This document shows positions 44,771 through 53,101 of a DNA stretch of 64,000 nt, one piece after another. Each line of letters begins with the position of its first letter. The stretch's first letter is position 1. Both the position numbers and the translations under genes were made by a program. The notes beneath the pieces are model-generated. The model worked only from the letters and a program-made list of their open reading frames with translations. It was not told the origin of the DNA and did not search any database. The stretch spans positions 152,388-216,387 of the forward strand of contig NZ_AKGG01000012.1 in assembly GCF_000277645.1 (NCBI RefSeq), written 5' to 3'. Source of the DNA: Weissella koreensis KCTC 3621 (GTDB lineage: Bacteria > Bacillota > Bacilli > Lactobacillales > Lactobacillaceae).

Positions 44771-45667
44771 TTAATGATTCATCAATGCATCTGCATTAAA
44801 CCATGTACCGTCATAAGTACTTCCCCAAGAAATATAAACTCCATTTGTAGGTTCATCATACTTATCAATAGTTCCATTATTATATCCATTGTCAAAAGCA
44901 ATCATTGCCCCTGGTTCAACATCATTGTTATCTCCACCATCAGTTCGATGTACTAACGCAAGTGGAATCCCATGATCGAGCCAATTTGCATCTTTACCCC
45001 CTGCCATCTCAAAACTGATAGCTTGCCACATTCCATAAATATTTTCAACTTTATCTACCTTAAATGGTTTATACAATGTAAACTGGCTATCTTCTTTGAA
45101 CTTTCGCATAGCTTCTGATTCTTCCACTGGTGTATCATTGCTTGCACCACCGTTTCCGCCAGCAGCTTCACGAGCATATTGGATTAACTTATCAATATCT
45201 AATCCACCGGGACATTGTGTGGCTGTAATCTCACCATGTAGTTTGATAGCACTTCGATCAATCGGCAATCCATAACGAGCACAAATATCTGCTAGTAATT
45301 TACCGCCAGATCGTAACGTCTCATCTCCGACTTCCCAATTCGGTGCACCAGTCGAGTTTAAAAACTCCAGTCCAATTGAACGATTGTTAATGTCACTAAT
45401 CTTAGGAACATCTGTCCCACCAGTTCCACCGGCATGATAAGCTATGAAGTTTTCGCCCAATGTTCCAATAATTTCGCCATTTGCTATTTCGTAGTGCGCC
45501 GAAGTGAATGCTCCAGAGCCAACTACCCACGTTCCAATAGCTCCTTCTTTGCTGGTAGTAGCATTATGATGGATTACCACGAAGTCGATTGCTCGTGTTC
45601 GTAATCCACCATTATATACTGGTCGAGGGTCTAAACTAGTTGCTAAATTTGAAAATACTTCTGTCAT
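44771..45667 (-). CDS. Phage endolysin, N-acetylmuramoyl-L-alanine amidase
   Basis: A 298-residue lysin. The N-terminal amidase_2 domain (residues ~20-160) shows the zinc-site segments VVIHHNATTS and KLHGEITATQCPGG; a Gly/Ser/Glu-rich linker follows (GGNGGASNDTPVEES). The C-terminal ~100 residues (FTLYKPFKVDKVENIYGMWQ to WGSTYDGTWFNADA) form an SH3-like cell-wall-binding domain. There is no signal peptide, so release depends on the holin encoded just upstream (12 bp gap). Confidence 0.93.
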   Translation of the reverse strand: MTEVFSNLATSLDPRPVYNGGLRTRAIDFVVIHHNATTSKEGAIGTWVVGSGAFTSAHYEIANGEIIGTLGENFIAYHAGGTGGTDVPKISDINNRSIGLEFLNSTGAPNWEVGDETLRSGGKLLADICARYGLPIDRSAIKLHGEITATQCPGGLDIDKLIQYAREAAGGNGGASNDTPVEESEAMRKFKEDSQFTLYKPFKVDKVENIYGMWQAISFEMAGGKDANWLDHGIPLALVHRTDGGDNNDVEPGAMIAFDNGYNNGTIDKYDEPTNGVYISWGSTYDGTWFNADALMNH

Positions 45668-45679
45668 TATTGTTTCCTC

Positions 45680-46189
45680 CTATTTAAATTTGTCGTCATC
45701 ATTTCGACTACCATACGTTTGAGATACATTAATCTTTTGATCTTTTTTTGCTGAATTAGGTTCAGTTTCGATTTTGCCTAATTTAACGTGATACTCATCT
45801 TCAATAAATTTTTCTAGCCAATCTGGTGGATTATATCCAGCTAATTTTGCGTTGGCCAAGATTGATTTTACCCAATACCAAGCAATTAAAATGAAGACTA
45901 GGAAAGCAATTAGATCGAAAATAGCCGGGTTAAAATTAATCGCCAATCCAGCAATATGATCTGGCGCCAAAGATAATGGAATTTCCACAATCCAAATTAA
46001 TACTGGCATCAGTGCCAATGGAATTGATTTAATTAATCCACCTAATCCGCCTCCACTTGTAATTGCTACACCTCGACGTCTTCGCCAAGTATTCGCAAAT
46101 ACTGTGTCAATCATCATAAATAAAAACAGGACCGTAGATTCCGTGGCCCCGTTTAAATTCATATACATTATTTTTAAAAATTGTTCCAT
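45680..46189 (-). CDS. Phage holin
   Basis: A 169-residue membrane protein with two to three spans (about residues 18-30, 55-75 and 88-108) and a long charged C-terminus. The segment VLFLFMMIDTVFANTWRRRR, followed by a Gly-rich GGLGGLIKSIPL, matches the holin_4_1 (toxin-secretion/lysis) family. It should form membrane lesions that let the endolysin reach the wall. It lies between the tail fibre and the lysin. Confidence 0.8.
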   Translation of the reverse strand: MEQFLKIMYMNLNGATESTVLFLFMMIDTVFANTWRRRRGVAITSGGGLGGLIKSIPLALMPVLIWIVEIPLSLAPDHIAGLAINFNPAIFDLIAFLVFILIAWYWVKSILANAKLAGYNPPDWLEKFIEDEYHVKLGKIETEPNSAKKDQKINVSQTYGSRNDDDKFK

Positions 46190-46204
46190 TCTACTTCCCT
46201 TTGA

Positions 46205-48991
46205 CTAATGTGTAGGATAAAAGCCACTCGTATCAACTCCCGCTGATATAGTGTAGTCCTTATCATCATTTTCTCTCAACGATAGCTGCTTATAATAAAT
46301 ATCTCTTGAATCTTTCTTTAATAAAAAGAATCCATGAAATCCCGATCTAAGTGTGACGCCCCCAATACCAGCCCATGAAGTCCATGGGATTCTAATATCA
46401 TAAGGCGGAAGCGGTACTCCTGCTGGAATTTGAACTCCAGCTTTTTCACCACCATTACTTGGCGCCATGTGCAACGTTCCAGCAACTGTTACTCCAACCC
46501 CAGTATCAGTTACATGGAATTGAAGTGCATTAGTAGCTCCGAAAAAGTTTACAGAATACTCTTTCATAGAGAGTGCAGCATTTTTATGGACGGCATTTGG
46601 ATCAGTGATAGAAATATCACTTGTTCCATTAAATGCAACCCCGTTAATTTTACGAGCTGTGGTTAATTTATCAGCACTTACTGCCTTAGTAGCAGTTGCA
46701 GCGTTACCAGTAGTACTTTGATTACCAGCGACATTCACACCAGGTAAGTTAATGTTAGCTGTTCCGTTGAATGAAACACCACCGATTGTTCTAGCTGTAG
46801 CAAGTTTTGTGGCACTAGATGCATTACCATCTAAGTTACCTAGCATATTTCCGTTAGAACTAATACGACTAACCCACTTCCCTGAATACCATTGTTGAAG
46901 ATTACCTGAAGAATCAAACTGCCATGTTGCTCCAGTTGTACCTCCTGCATTATATCCAGAATGAATGATAACAGAGCCGTCGGAAGCTAGTAATAGTTGC
47001 TCGTTGCTAGGCCCCACATCTTTCAACGCAGCAGGTCTCGCTCCTCCTGCGTTCAAAAGATTCATGTAAGTTAGAACAGACTCACCTCCCCCAACCATTG
47101 TAGTTCCACCAGCACCTAATCCAAGCATATGTCCAAAGGAATCATACATTACCTGCAAAACAGGACTACCACTTTTTGTAGGATGCGTCGCATACATCAG
47201 AGTATTCATCTTGTCAGCTTCAAGAGCGTCAAAATAGATGGCCTGATGATTGATCATATGAAGATTATTTTCGAAACTCTTAACCCCTTTTATGGTCTCG
47301 TTACCATTTTTATGCACAGTATTTGTATCATCCCCAATCGACGTCCAAGACGACAATATTCCATTGTTAACTGTTGCTAAACTATGTTTTCCTAACTGAT
47401 AGTCGTGAGCAACTAGAACCCCATTCTGTGCATTATATCCAGGAATGACTTCCAGAACCCAATAATTTCCAAATCCTGTAGGCTTGTTAGCTATTGCCAT
47501 ATTAGAGGCGGACCAACGACCTGACCATTTTGGAATGTCTGTAAGGATAGATTTTATATCAGAGAAGTTACCTGACATAGCCCTAGGAAAATCAAAAAGA
47601 ACCTTGACCCAACGGCTCCAAGTCCCACCCGTATTATATCGAGTATAAGTATCTGAACTGTTGTAGACGCTTAAAGTTTGTTTAGTACCATAACCTGATT
47701 TAGTAGGCGTTCCATCATCATCAGCACCGTTTCTCTCTACTACCATAGAAAAAGCATACTTAGTTGGGCTATTCTTAAAAGTTGCCACAGTTGCATTTTG
47801 AGATGCATGATAAAATCCTAGCTTCACTATAGTATTCAAATCTGAATTAGAACTAATTGAACGTCCTAAAGGATCAGCCAAACCATCACTCCGTCCAGTA
47901 CCACCGTTAGCAATAGGTAATACACCAGTAACTCCAGGGGTAACATTTGCTGTTCCGTCAAATATTGCTGTATTGGTTGAAGATAAATCAGTTCGAATAT
48001 ATCGCCCAGGATTTAATTTACTAGCACTCGGCGCATTACCAGTTGTATTACCAGTTCCACCATTAAAAGGTGTCAGTACACCAAATACACCAGGGTATGC
48101 ATCTTCAGTGCCATCAAAATTTATTGGATTATTAGAGGCTAAATCAACCTGAACTTTACGACCTTGACTTAATTTATCAGCACTAGAAGCACTAGGTGTC
48201 TTACCATTATTTGTACCCGTTCCACCGTTAGACACAGGCAATATACCGGACACTCCAGGAGTTATATCAACTGTTCCATCAAATTTAGCTGCACTAGTTG
48301 AAGCTAGATTAGTTGTAATATTACGTCCGGTCAACAACTTAATTGCTGCTCCAGCTGTACCTGAAATATTTCCAAGAATCTTTTGAATGAACGTCTTAGG
48401 GCCATCAATAGATTGTTCTCCAGTAATTTTAACATTATTTTTATCAGCTTCTTCTAAAGCGGTTATTTTACCATCTTGACCAACATCTCGTTCATCTTGA
48501 TGTTTTTTATAATCATCAAATTCTTCATGTAAAACTTCAACATTTGGATCAATTGTTGTATTAACAATAGCGGTATTGCTAATTACTATCTTAACCTTGA
48601 ACGTATATTCAACACGCTCATCTGGTTTTTCTTCGGACATGTACCATGGATTTACAGCGGTTGTTGCAGCTGCCAAATATTCTGATCCATTGTACTCTGC
48701 GATTAAGTATAACGTATTCATTTGGTAAGCATCTTTTAGTCCGCTATTAGTAAAGTTAGCAGCAACAGTTATGGTATTTTGGTCAATTTTAATCATCCCT
48801 ACCAGTGCACTTTGATTAACCTTGATTGTTCCAATTGCGCTGTTTGTTAAAGTTTGCAAATCTGATTGCTTATAAACATCAGATGACGCAATAATCCGTT
48901 TAAAAATAATTTGATTCTTTGCATTTGTCGCCGCCTGTTGGGCGTTCATTTGCATTTGAGTGATGTACCATTTGTTATAACTTTCAGCCAT
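46205..48991 (-). CDS. Phage tail fibre / receptor-binding protein
   Basis: A 928-residue fibre. The N-terminus (AESYNKWYITQMQMNAQQAA) should attach to the baseplate; three modules of the type PGVTGVLPIANGGTG spaced by ~40-45 residues follow (about residues 240-370), and later units of the T-ARxIxGVxFNGT type near residues 740-810. Such repeats are typical of trimeric beta fibres. The C-terminal part is probably the receptor tip. The ATG at 48991 has AAGGGGG upstream and overlaps the previous gene by 8 bp; the frame is open further upstream but that part lies inside the baseplate gene. Confidence 0.85.
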   Translation of the reverse strand: MAESYNKWYITQMQMNAQQAATNAKNQIIFKRIIASSDVYKQSDLQTLTNSAIGTIKVNQSALVGMIKIDQNTITVAANFTNSGLKDAYQMNTLYLIAEYNGSEYLAAATTAVNPWYMSEEKPDERVEYTFKVKIVISNTAIVNTTIDPNVEVLHEEFDDYKKHQDERDVGQDGKITALEEADKNNVKITGEQSIDGPKTFIQKILGNISGTAGAAIKLLTGRNITTNLASTSAAKFDGTVDITPGVSGILPVSNGGTGTNNGKTPSASSADKLSQGRKVQVDLASNNPINFDGTEDAYPGVFGVLTPFNGGTGNTTGNAPSASKLNPGRYIRTDLSSTNTAIFDGTANVTPGVTGVLPIANGGTGRSDGLADPLGRSISSNSDLNTIVKLGFYHASQNATVATFKNSPTKYAFSMVVERNGADDDGTPTKSGYGTKQTLSVYNSSDTYTRYNTGGTWSRWVKVLFDFPRAMSGNFSDIKSILTDIPKWSGRWSASNMAIANKPTGFGNYWVLEVIPGYNAQNGVLVAHDYQLGKHSLATVNNGILSSWTSIGDDTNTVHKNGNETIKGVKSFENNLHMINHQAIYFDALEADKMNTLMYATHPTKSGSPVLQVMYDSFGHMLGLGAGGTTMVGGGESVLTYMNLLNAGGARPAALKDVGPSNEQLLLASDGSVIIHSGYNAGGTTGATWQFDSSGNLQQWYSGKWVSRISSNGNMLGNLDGNASSATKLATARTIGGVSFNGTANINLPGVNVAGNQSTTGNAATATKAVSADKLTTARKINGVAFNGTSDISITDPNAVHKNAALSMKEYSVNFFGATNALQFHVTDTGVGVTVAGTLHMAPSNGGEKAGVQIPAGVPLPPYDIRIPWTSWAGIGGVTLRSGFHGFFLLKKDSRDIYYKQLSLRENDDKDYTISAGVDTSGFYPTH

Positions 48992-49526
48992 TGGTTTCCC
49001 CCTTATTCGTATTAATTCGGCTATACATTCCAGCCACACCAGTATAAATAGTTGTATTTTCTGAACTTTCTCCACTATTAATTGCAGTAAACGAAAGATT
49101 TGCAGGAAGCAAAGCCCTTAATAATGAAGTTAATCTTTTTGATGCTCCCATATCTGTCGAATAAAAATCGACATTAACTTTAAAATTAGGCCCATCTACA
49201 GTTAGATTTGCATTTATATTAAGTGACGTTAAAAGCTTTCTTAAGTATCGAATAGTAATTCTATTTGCAGGTAAAATTAAAGCCAAGACATTGTATCGCC
49301 TTGACTCCAAATCCATACTATTATCGCTTTTAATTCCAACAAGTGTTTCCCATACTCCGATCCCTTTTTCATCTGCCGTCATGACAAATTGATTAGCTGC
49401 TTGCTCCTCCATAACTACTTCAAGTTCATCAAGTATTGGTTGTTCAACCGATAAAATAGTATTCATTTCCAAAACTTCATCATAATATGTTGGCATTAAA
49501 TCAATTAGCCTTATCAATCTAGGCAT
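48984..49526 (-). CDS. Baseplate protein of the XkdU/YmfQ family (DUF2313)
   Basis: A 180-residue phage tail protein. The N-terminal LIRLIDLMPTYYDEVLEMNTI and the DLESRRYNVLALILPANRIT segment match the YmfQ/XkdU (DUF2313) group, which joins the baseplate to the fibre. It overlaps baseplate J upstream by 8 bp and the fibre gene downstream by 8 bp, which suggests tightly coupled translation. Confidence 0.85.
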   Translation of the reverse strand: MPRLIRLIDLMPTYYDEVLEMNTILSVEQPILDELEVVMEEQAANQFVMTADEKGIGVWETLVGIKSDNSMDLESRRYNVLALILPANRITIRYLRKLLTSLNINANLTVDGPNFKVNVDFYSTDMGASKRLTSLLRALLPANLSFTAINSGESSENTTIYTGVAGMYSRINTNKGETNG

Positions 49527-50676
49527 GTACAGTCACCTCACCAGTAATTGGAACTTCCTGCTTTTTAGCATCCATTTTAATAATCTCATCAACTTCCTTA
49601 CCATTAATTAATACCTTTTGAACGTTGATAATTGAAGTTGTATTTTTTAAAATGGCAGCTGTTATTTGTGATCGATAAATTATCATTGTATAAATTCTAG
49701 TATCTGTTGCATTAGCCCAATTTAACTTAACTTCATTTTCTATATAATCCTTAACAGCTCCTTTAACCTCATTTGCCACATCTTCAGGATCAATCCCCGT
49801 CGCTGTTTCAATTGTAAGATCCACGGCTACTGCATGAATTTCAGGTGCAACAACAGTTACAGTATGGCCAATTGGGGCAATTCCATATCCATCGCCACTT
49901 AATTCTATCGGATCAAGTATCTCTTGTTCTTCTTTGACTAGAGTATCACTGGCAGGTTTTAAATCATTATCAAGGATCACCACTTTAACTGTCCCGCCAC
50001 CATTCCAAGTTGGATAGATTTGAACAGCACCAATATCATCATTTTCACCAACAAATTTTAAATAATCCGCAACGTTTCCTCCGTATTCGGCAACGCTTGA
50101 ATAATCCAAAATACGTGCTCGATAATCATCATCATTCTCCGCCTCTCGTGCTGGGACAGTAATTTCGATAATTTCAGCATAGCCTAATCCATTCATATTA
50201 GTTATTGGTAGAATTTGTCCAAGATAATAATTACCATTACCTCCAGCAGCTTCGGCTTCTAATTCAGCCTGACCATCAACAATATTTTCGCTAACTTGAT
50301 AATAAATTAGTTCTGTTTGATCATTTGTAATTGACGAGAATCGAGTTCCAACTTCAGGATTATAAGGATTACCTTCCATGTCCTTAAACGATGCTTTGAC
50401 CCTAGCTTTTGTAGCTATATTGCGAACAATTCCCCTCTCAGCGCCACGCCAATCTAATGCATCCCCAATTGCCGTTTGAGTGTAAGTATCTAGTAAAACA
50501 TTCACCATATTGATGTTTTGTTCAGCAAGTGCCCAAGATACAGGAGCCAAAGCGTCATAAATAACAGACCCTTCACGAACGTCCATATTTACAGGAACAC
50601 GTTCTAACATAATATCCATAAAATATTGAAAATTATGTTTTTGCAATTCACTTAATAAATCATTAGGCGTTGTCAT
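49519..50676 (-). CDS. Baseplate J-like protein (XkdT)
   Basis: A 385-residue baseplate wedge protein. Typical segments are PVNMDVREGSVIYDALAPVS near the N-terminus, RGAERGIVRNIATKARVKA, PAREAENDDDYRARIL with the AEYGGN motif, and a C-terminal AILKNTTSIINVQKVLING. The presence of gpJ is specific for contractile-tail phages. It overlaps its neighbours by 4 bp and 8 bp. Confidence 0.93.
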   Translation of the reverse strand: MTTPNDLLSELQKHNFQYFMDIMLERVPVNMDVREGSVIYDALAPVSWALAEQNINMVNVLLDTYTQTAIGDALDWRGAERGIVRNIATKARVKASFKDMEGNPYNPEVGTRFSSITNDQTELIYYQVSENIVDGQAELEAEAAGGNGNYYLGQILPITNMNGLGYAEIIEITVPAREAENDDDYRARILDYSSVAEYGGNVADYLKFVGENDDIGAVQIYPTWNGGGTVKVVILDNDLKPASDTLVKEEQEILDPIELSGDGYGIAPIGHTVTVVAPEIHAVAVDLTIETATGIDPEDVANEVKGAVKDYIENEVKLNWANATDTRIYTMIIYRSQITAAILKNTTSIINVQKVLINGKEVDEIIKMDAKKQEVPITGEVTVHA

Positions 50677-51044
50677 TTACTAACCTCCGTTTCTTTTTTA
50701 AATTCACCAAAAATAGTAGTAATAGTCAGTTTAACTAACAAATCTGTATTACTTGTTTGTTCAATAGAATTGACAGAAATATCAATAATTCTGTCATCAA
50801 CAGAAAGTGATTCAGTAATCATACGTTCCACTTCGCTTTTAGCATAATCAATTGGTTGACCAATTAATTGAAATACGTCAGTTCCGTATTGTTGACTAAG
50901 CCATGGCACTTCAAATCTCGGTGTTCTCAATACTTTATCGATCGCTTGGTTCATCGCCTCAGCTCCATCAGCAATCATGACAATTCGACCGTTAGAAACT
51001 CGATAAGTTCTTGAAGGTAATGGCGTTGTATCTAACTCAGACAT
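50673..51044 (-). CDS. Baseplate wedge protein, XkdS family (DUF2634)
   Basis: A 123-residue protein of the gp25/XkdS type: RTYRVSNGRIVMIADGAEAMNQAIDKVLRTPRFEVPW and YGTDVFQLIGQP are the conserved DUF2634 portions. It is the wedge subunit at the sheath end. Its stop codon overlaps the gpJ start (ATGA) and its ATG abuts the preceding gene. Confidence 0.9.
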   Translation of the reverse strand: MSELDTTPLPSRTYRVSNGRIVMIADGAEAMNQAIDKVLRTPRFEVPWLSQQYGTDVFQLIGQPIDYAKSEVERMITESLSVDDRIIDISVNSIEQTSNTDLLVKLTITTIFGEFKKETEVSK

Positions 51045-51382
51045 TAAACTACCTCCATAATCACAAATCGTTGTCCACTAGAAACTCTAAGCATTCTCAC
51101 TTTATCGCCACTTGTCATACCATTCCAAATTTTAACTGTCCCTTCAGCAAATTTATTATCTTCATCCTTAATTGGAATCTTAACGTTCACAGATAATGGT
51201 TTAGCCAACATGCTCACTTCTAAAAATTCAGCAGTTAATGTCATTCTAGAATCAACTAATATCTTTAACGGTGAGGTACTGATTACTTGGCCAAAAACTT
51301 CATCAGTATAATCAGTCTCTTTTCCACCTTTACTATTTAACTTTGACAACAAATAATTACCAGCATTATTTTTTTGGGTCAT
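51044..51382 (-). CDS. Baseplate protein, XkdR family (DUF2577)
   Basis: A 112-residue protein; TDEVFGQVISTSPLKILVDSRMTLT and SGDKVRMLRVSSGQRFVIMEVV fit DUF2577 (XkdR), a small OB-fold baseplate hub component. It overlaps XkdQ-like and XkdS-like neighbours by a few bases, consistent with one transcript. Confidence 0.88.
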   Translation of the reverse strand: MTQKNNAGNYLLSKLNSKGGKETDYTDEVFGQVISTSPLKILVDSRMTLTAEFLEVSMLAKPLSVNVKIPIKDEDNKFAEGTVKIWNGMTSGDKVRMLRVSSGQRFVIMEVV

Positions 51383-52398
51383 AGTAAATCAACCTCGATT
51401 TCCATAGTGTGTCCTTTGTCAAATGTATGTGTAACTTGTGTAGCAAACACTCGTCTGTTTTGACCAACACCAATAGCGTTAGTCGCATACATATCAACAT
51501 AAAAAATCGTCCCTGCTCTAAAGCGCATGTCACCAATGGCACTTAGAGAGAACGATATTTTTTCCTTATTTTTTTCATTTAATAAACTTTTAGCCTTATC
51601 TAACATTTGAGATGAATTCGTATTGCTATCGGCATTTTCTGTCATAAATAATGGTCCGTATTTATCCATTGATTCATAATCACTAGCTGTTTTTGATGTA
51701 CGTTGTTTTGTCTCTGAATCTTCATTAGTAACAGTGACTTGATTATACAAATCCTCAATATCGGCTTTAAATGTAAAATCAATTGCCCCATTTCTATCTC
51801 CAATTAACAGACCATAATCCAAATAACTAGCATCTTCATGGATCAACTTACCATACTCATCTGCATAAATAACAAATTTCCCATCATGATTGGCATATTC
51901 AATTGCTTTAGATAGCATATCGAAAAAAGTAACTCCATCAGATACTTCTGCCGGTGCAGCAGTCAAACTACTATGCCTTATTTCGTAAGGCAATCCTAAT
52001 GTTTCAGCGATAGTTTTGAGGCGTTGACTAGATGTCGTCGCCCCCCAAACAATCGTACCAGTACCTTTTAAATAGCGCATATTGTCATATGCAGTGATAG
52101 CCCATTTTACATCATCCGATAACTCTCGAACGAATACTCGACCAGTAAATACCCGTTTACCAGCAAAGTCCATAGTAACCAAATCTCCACTGTTAGGAAT
52201 ATAGTTATATGAATATGATCTCAAGGTTGTGAATGTCAAAGTTGTGGCACCATCAATCGAATACTGTAACTTAACATCTGAAGCGTTCCGGATCATGTCC
52301 ATATCTTCGTTATACGCTGAATTCCAAACAGTTAACCTAGTGATTTTTTCAGTAAAATGTGATTGTTGATTTGAAAAATAACCATTACTAACCATCAT
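51379..52398 (-). CDS. Baseplate hub protein, XkdQ family
   Basis: A 339-residue protein of the gpD/gp27-like XkdQ group: LTVWNSAYNEDMDMIRNASDVKLQYSIDG at the start, FDMLSKAIEYANHDGKFVIYADEYGKLIHE and the RRVFATQVTHTFDKGHTMEIEVDLL ending. I use the ATG at 52398, preceded by GAGG and overlapping the previous stop as ATGATG, not the upstream start at 52437. Confidence 0.88.
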   Translation of the reverse strand: MMVSNGYFSNQQSHFTEKITRLTVWNSAYNEDMDMIRNASDVKLQYSIDGATTLTFTTLRSYSYNYIPNSGDLVTMDFAGKRVFTGRVFVRELSDDVKWAITAYDNMRYLKGTGTIVWGATTSSQRLKTIAETLGLPYEIRHSSLTAAPAEVSDGVTFFDMLSKAIEYANHDGKFVIYADEYGKLIHEDASYLDYGLLIGDRNGAIDFTFKADIEDLYNQVTVTNEDSETKQRTSKTASDYESMDKYGPLFMTENADSNTNSSQMLDKAKSLLNEKNKEKISFSLSAIGDMRFRAGTIFYVDMYATNAIGVGQNRRVFATQVTHTFDKGHTMEIEVDLL

Positions 52399-53099
52399 GC
52401 TAACCTCACTGATTCTGCACTGACCCAACCACGCCAACCACCATCCATCATCGTTACATGATATGGGTAGGCACGTCCGGGAGCCGTAAAGTTAACCTTT
52501 CTTGTAGCATTGGCTTCCGTTAATCCTGGCCCGCTTCCATATGAATCACGATGTAATTGACCGTTCACTATTACCACTGAACCCACTCCAATATTTCCAC
52601 CACTTGATCTAGGATTTTGTACCTGCGTTGGTCTTGCATGTTGCGATTTTGGAACTGGAGCCTGAGTTAATATTAATGGTGCATAATCGACCCATTGTAC
52701 TAATTTAAGCGATACGGTGTACATACCAGCCTGTTCATTAAGAGTTGGTTCATAACTCTCAATTGTAAATACATCATTGAAAAATGTATCTGTAATGACG
52801 AACCTAGCCACTTCATGATTTTCAAAAATATCATGTAACATATCTTGATATTTATTACCGCTATCCCATTCTAATCTAGAAGCCGTAATATATGACTTAT
52901 TAGCCCGTAAATCTACGGGCAAACGAATATCTAGATCAATACGAGATAACTTTGTATTTCCAAGCCGTGTAATTTCGCCTAATTGAATAACATCAATTTG
53001 AGAATTGCCGGATTCTTTACTGTAACTAATCGTTTCAGGAACCATTGGCATCTCATGAACTGATCCATCTTTTCTAGTTATAAATAAACTAATTGCCAT
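52395..53099 (-). CDS. XkdP-like tail hub/spike-adaptor protein
   Basis: A 234-residue protein between the tape measure and XkdQ genes, the place of XkdP. The first ~140 residues (SLFITRKDGSVHEMPMVPET, EITRLGNTKLSRIDLDIRLPV) match the tail-hub part. In place of the LysM domain usual in XkdP, the C-terminus carries a small SH3-like segment (VVIVNGQLHRDSYGSG to MMDGGWRGWVSAES), which also is a common wall-binding type. Confidence 0.85.
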   Translation of the reverse strand: MAISLFITRKDGSVHEMPMVPETISYSKESGNSQIDVIQLGEITRLGNTKLSRIDLDIRLPVDLRANKSYITASRLEWDSGNKYQDMLHDIFENHEVARFVITDTFFNDVFTIESYEPTLNEQAGMYTVSLKLVQWVDYAPLILTQAPVPKSQHARPTQVQNPRSSGGNIGVGSVVIVNGQLHRDSYGSGPGLTEANATRKVNFTAPGRAYPYHVTMMDGGWRGWVSAESVRLA

Positions 53100-53101
53100 T
53101 T

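Noticed and set aside
46205..48991. Repeats in the tail fibre gene as CRISPR or diversity-generating target
   Set aside because: The repeats are coding protein modules of irregular spacing; no template repeat or reverse transcriptase is seen in the window.
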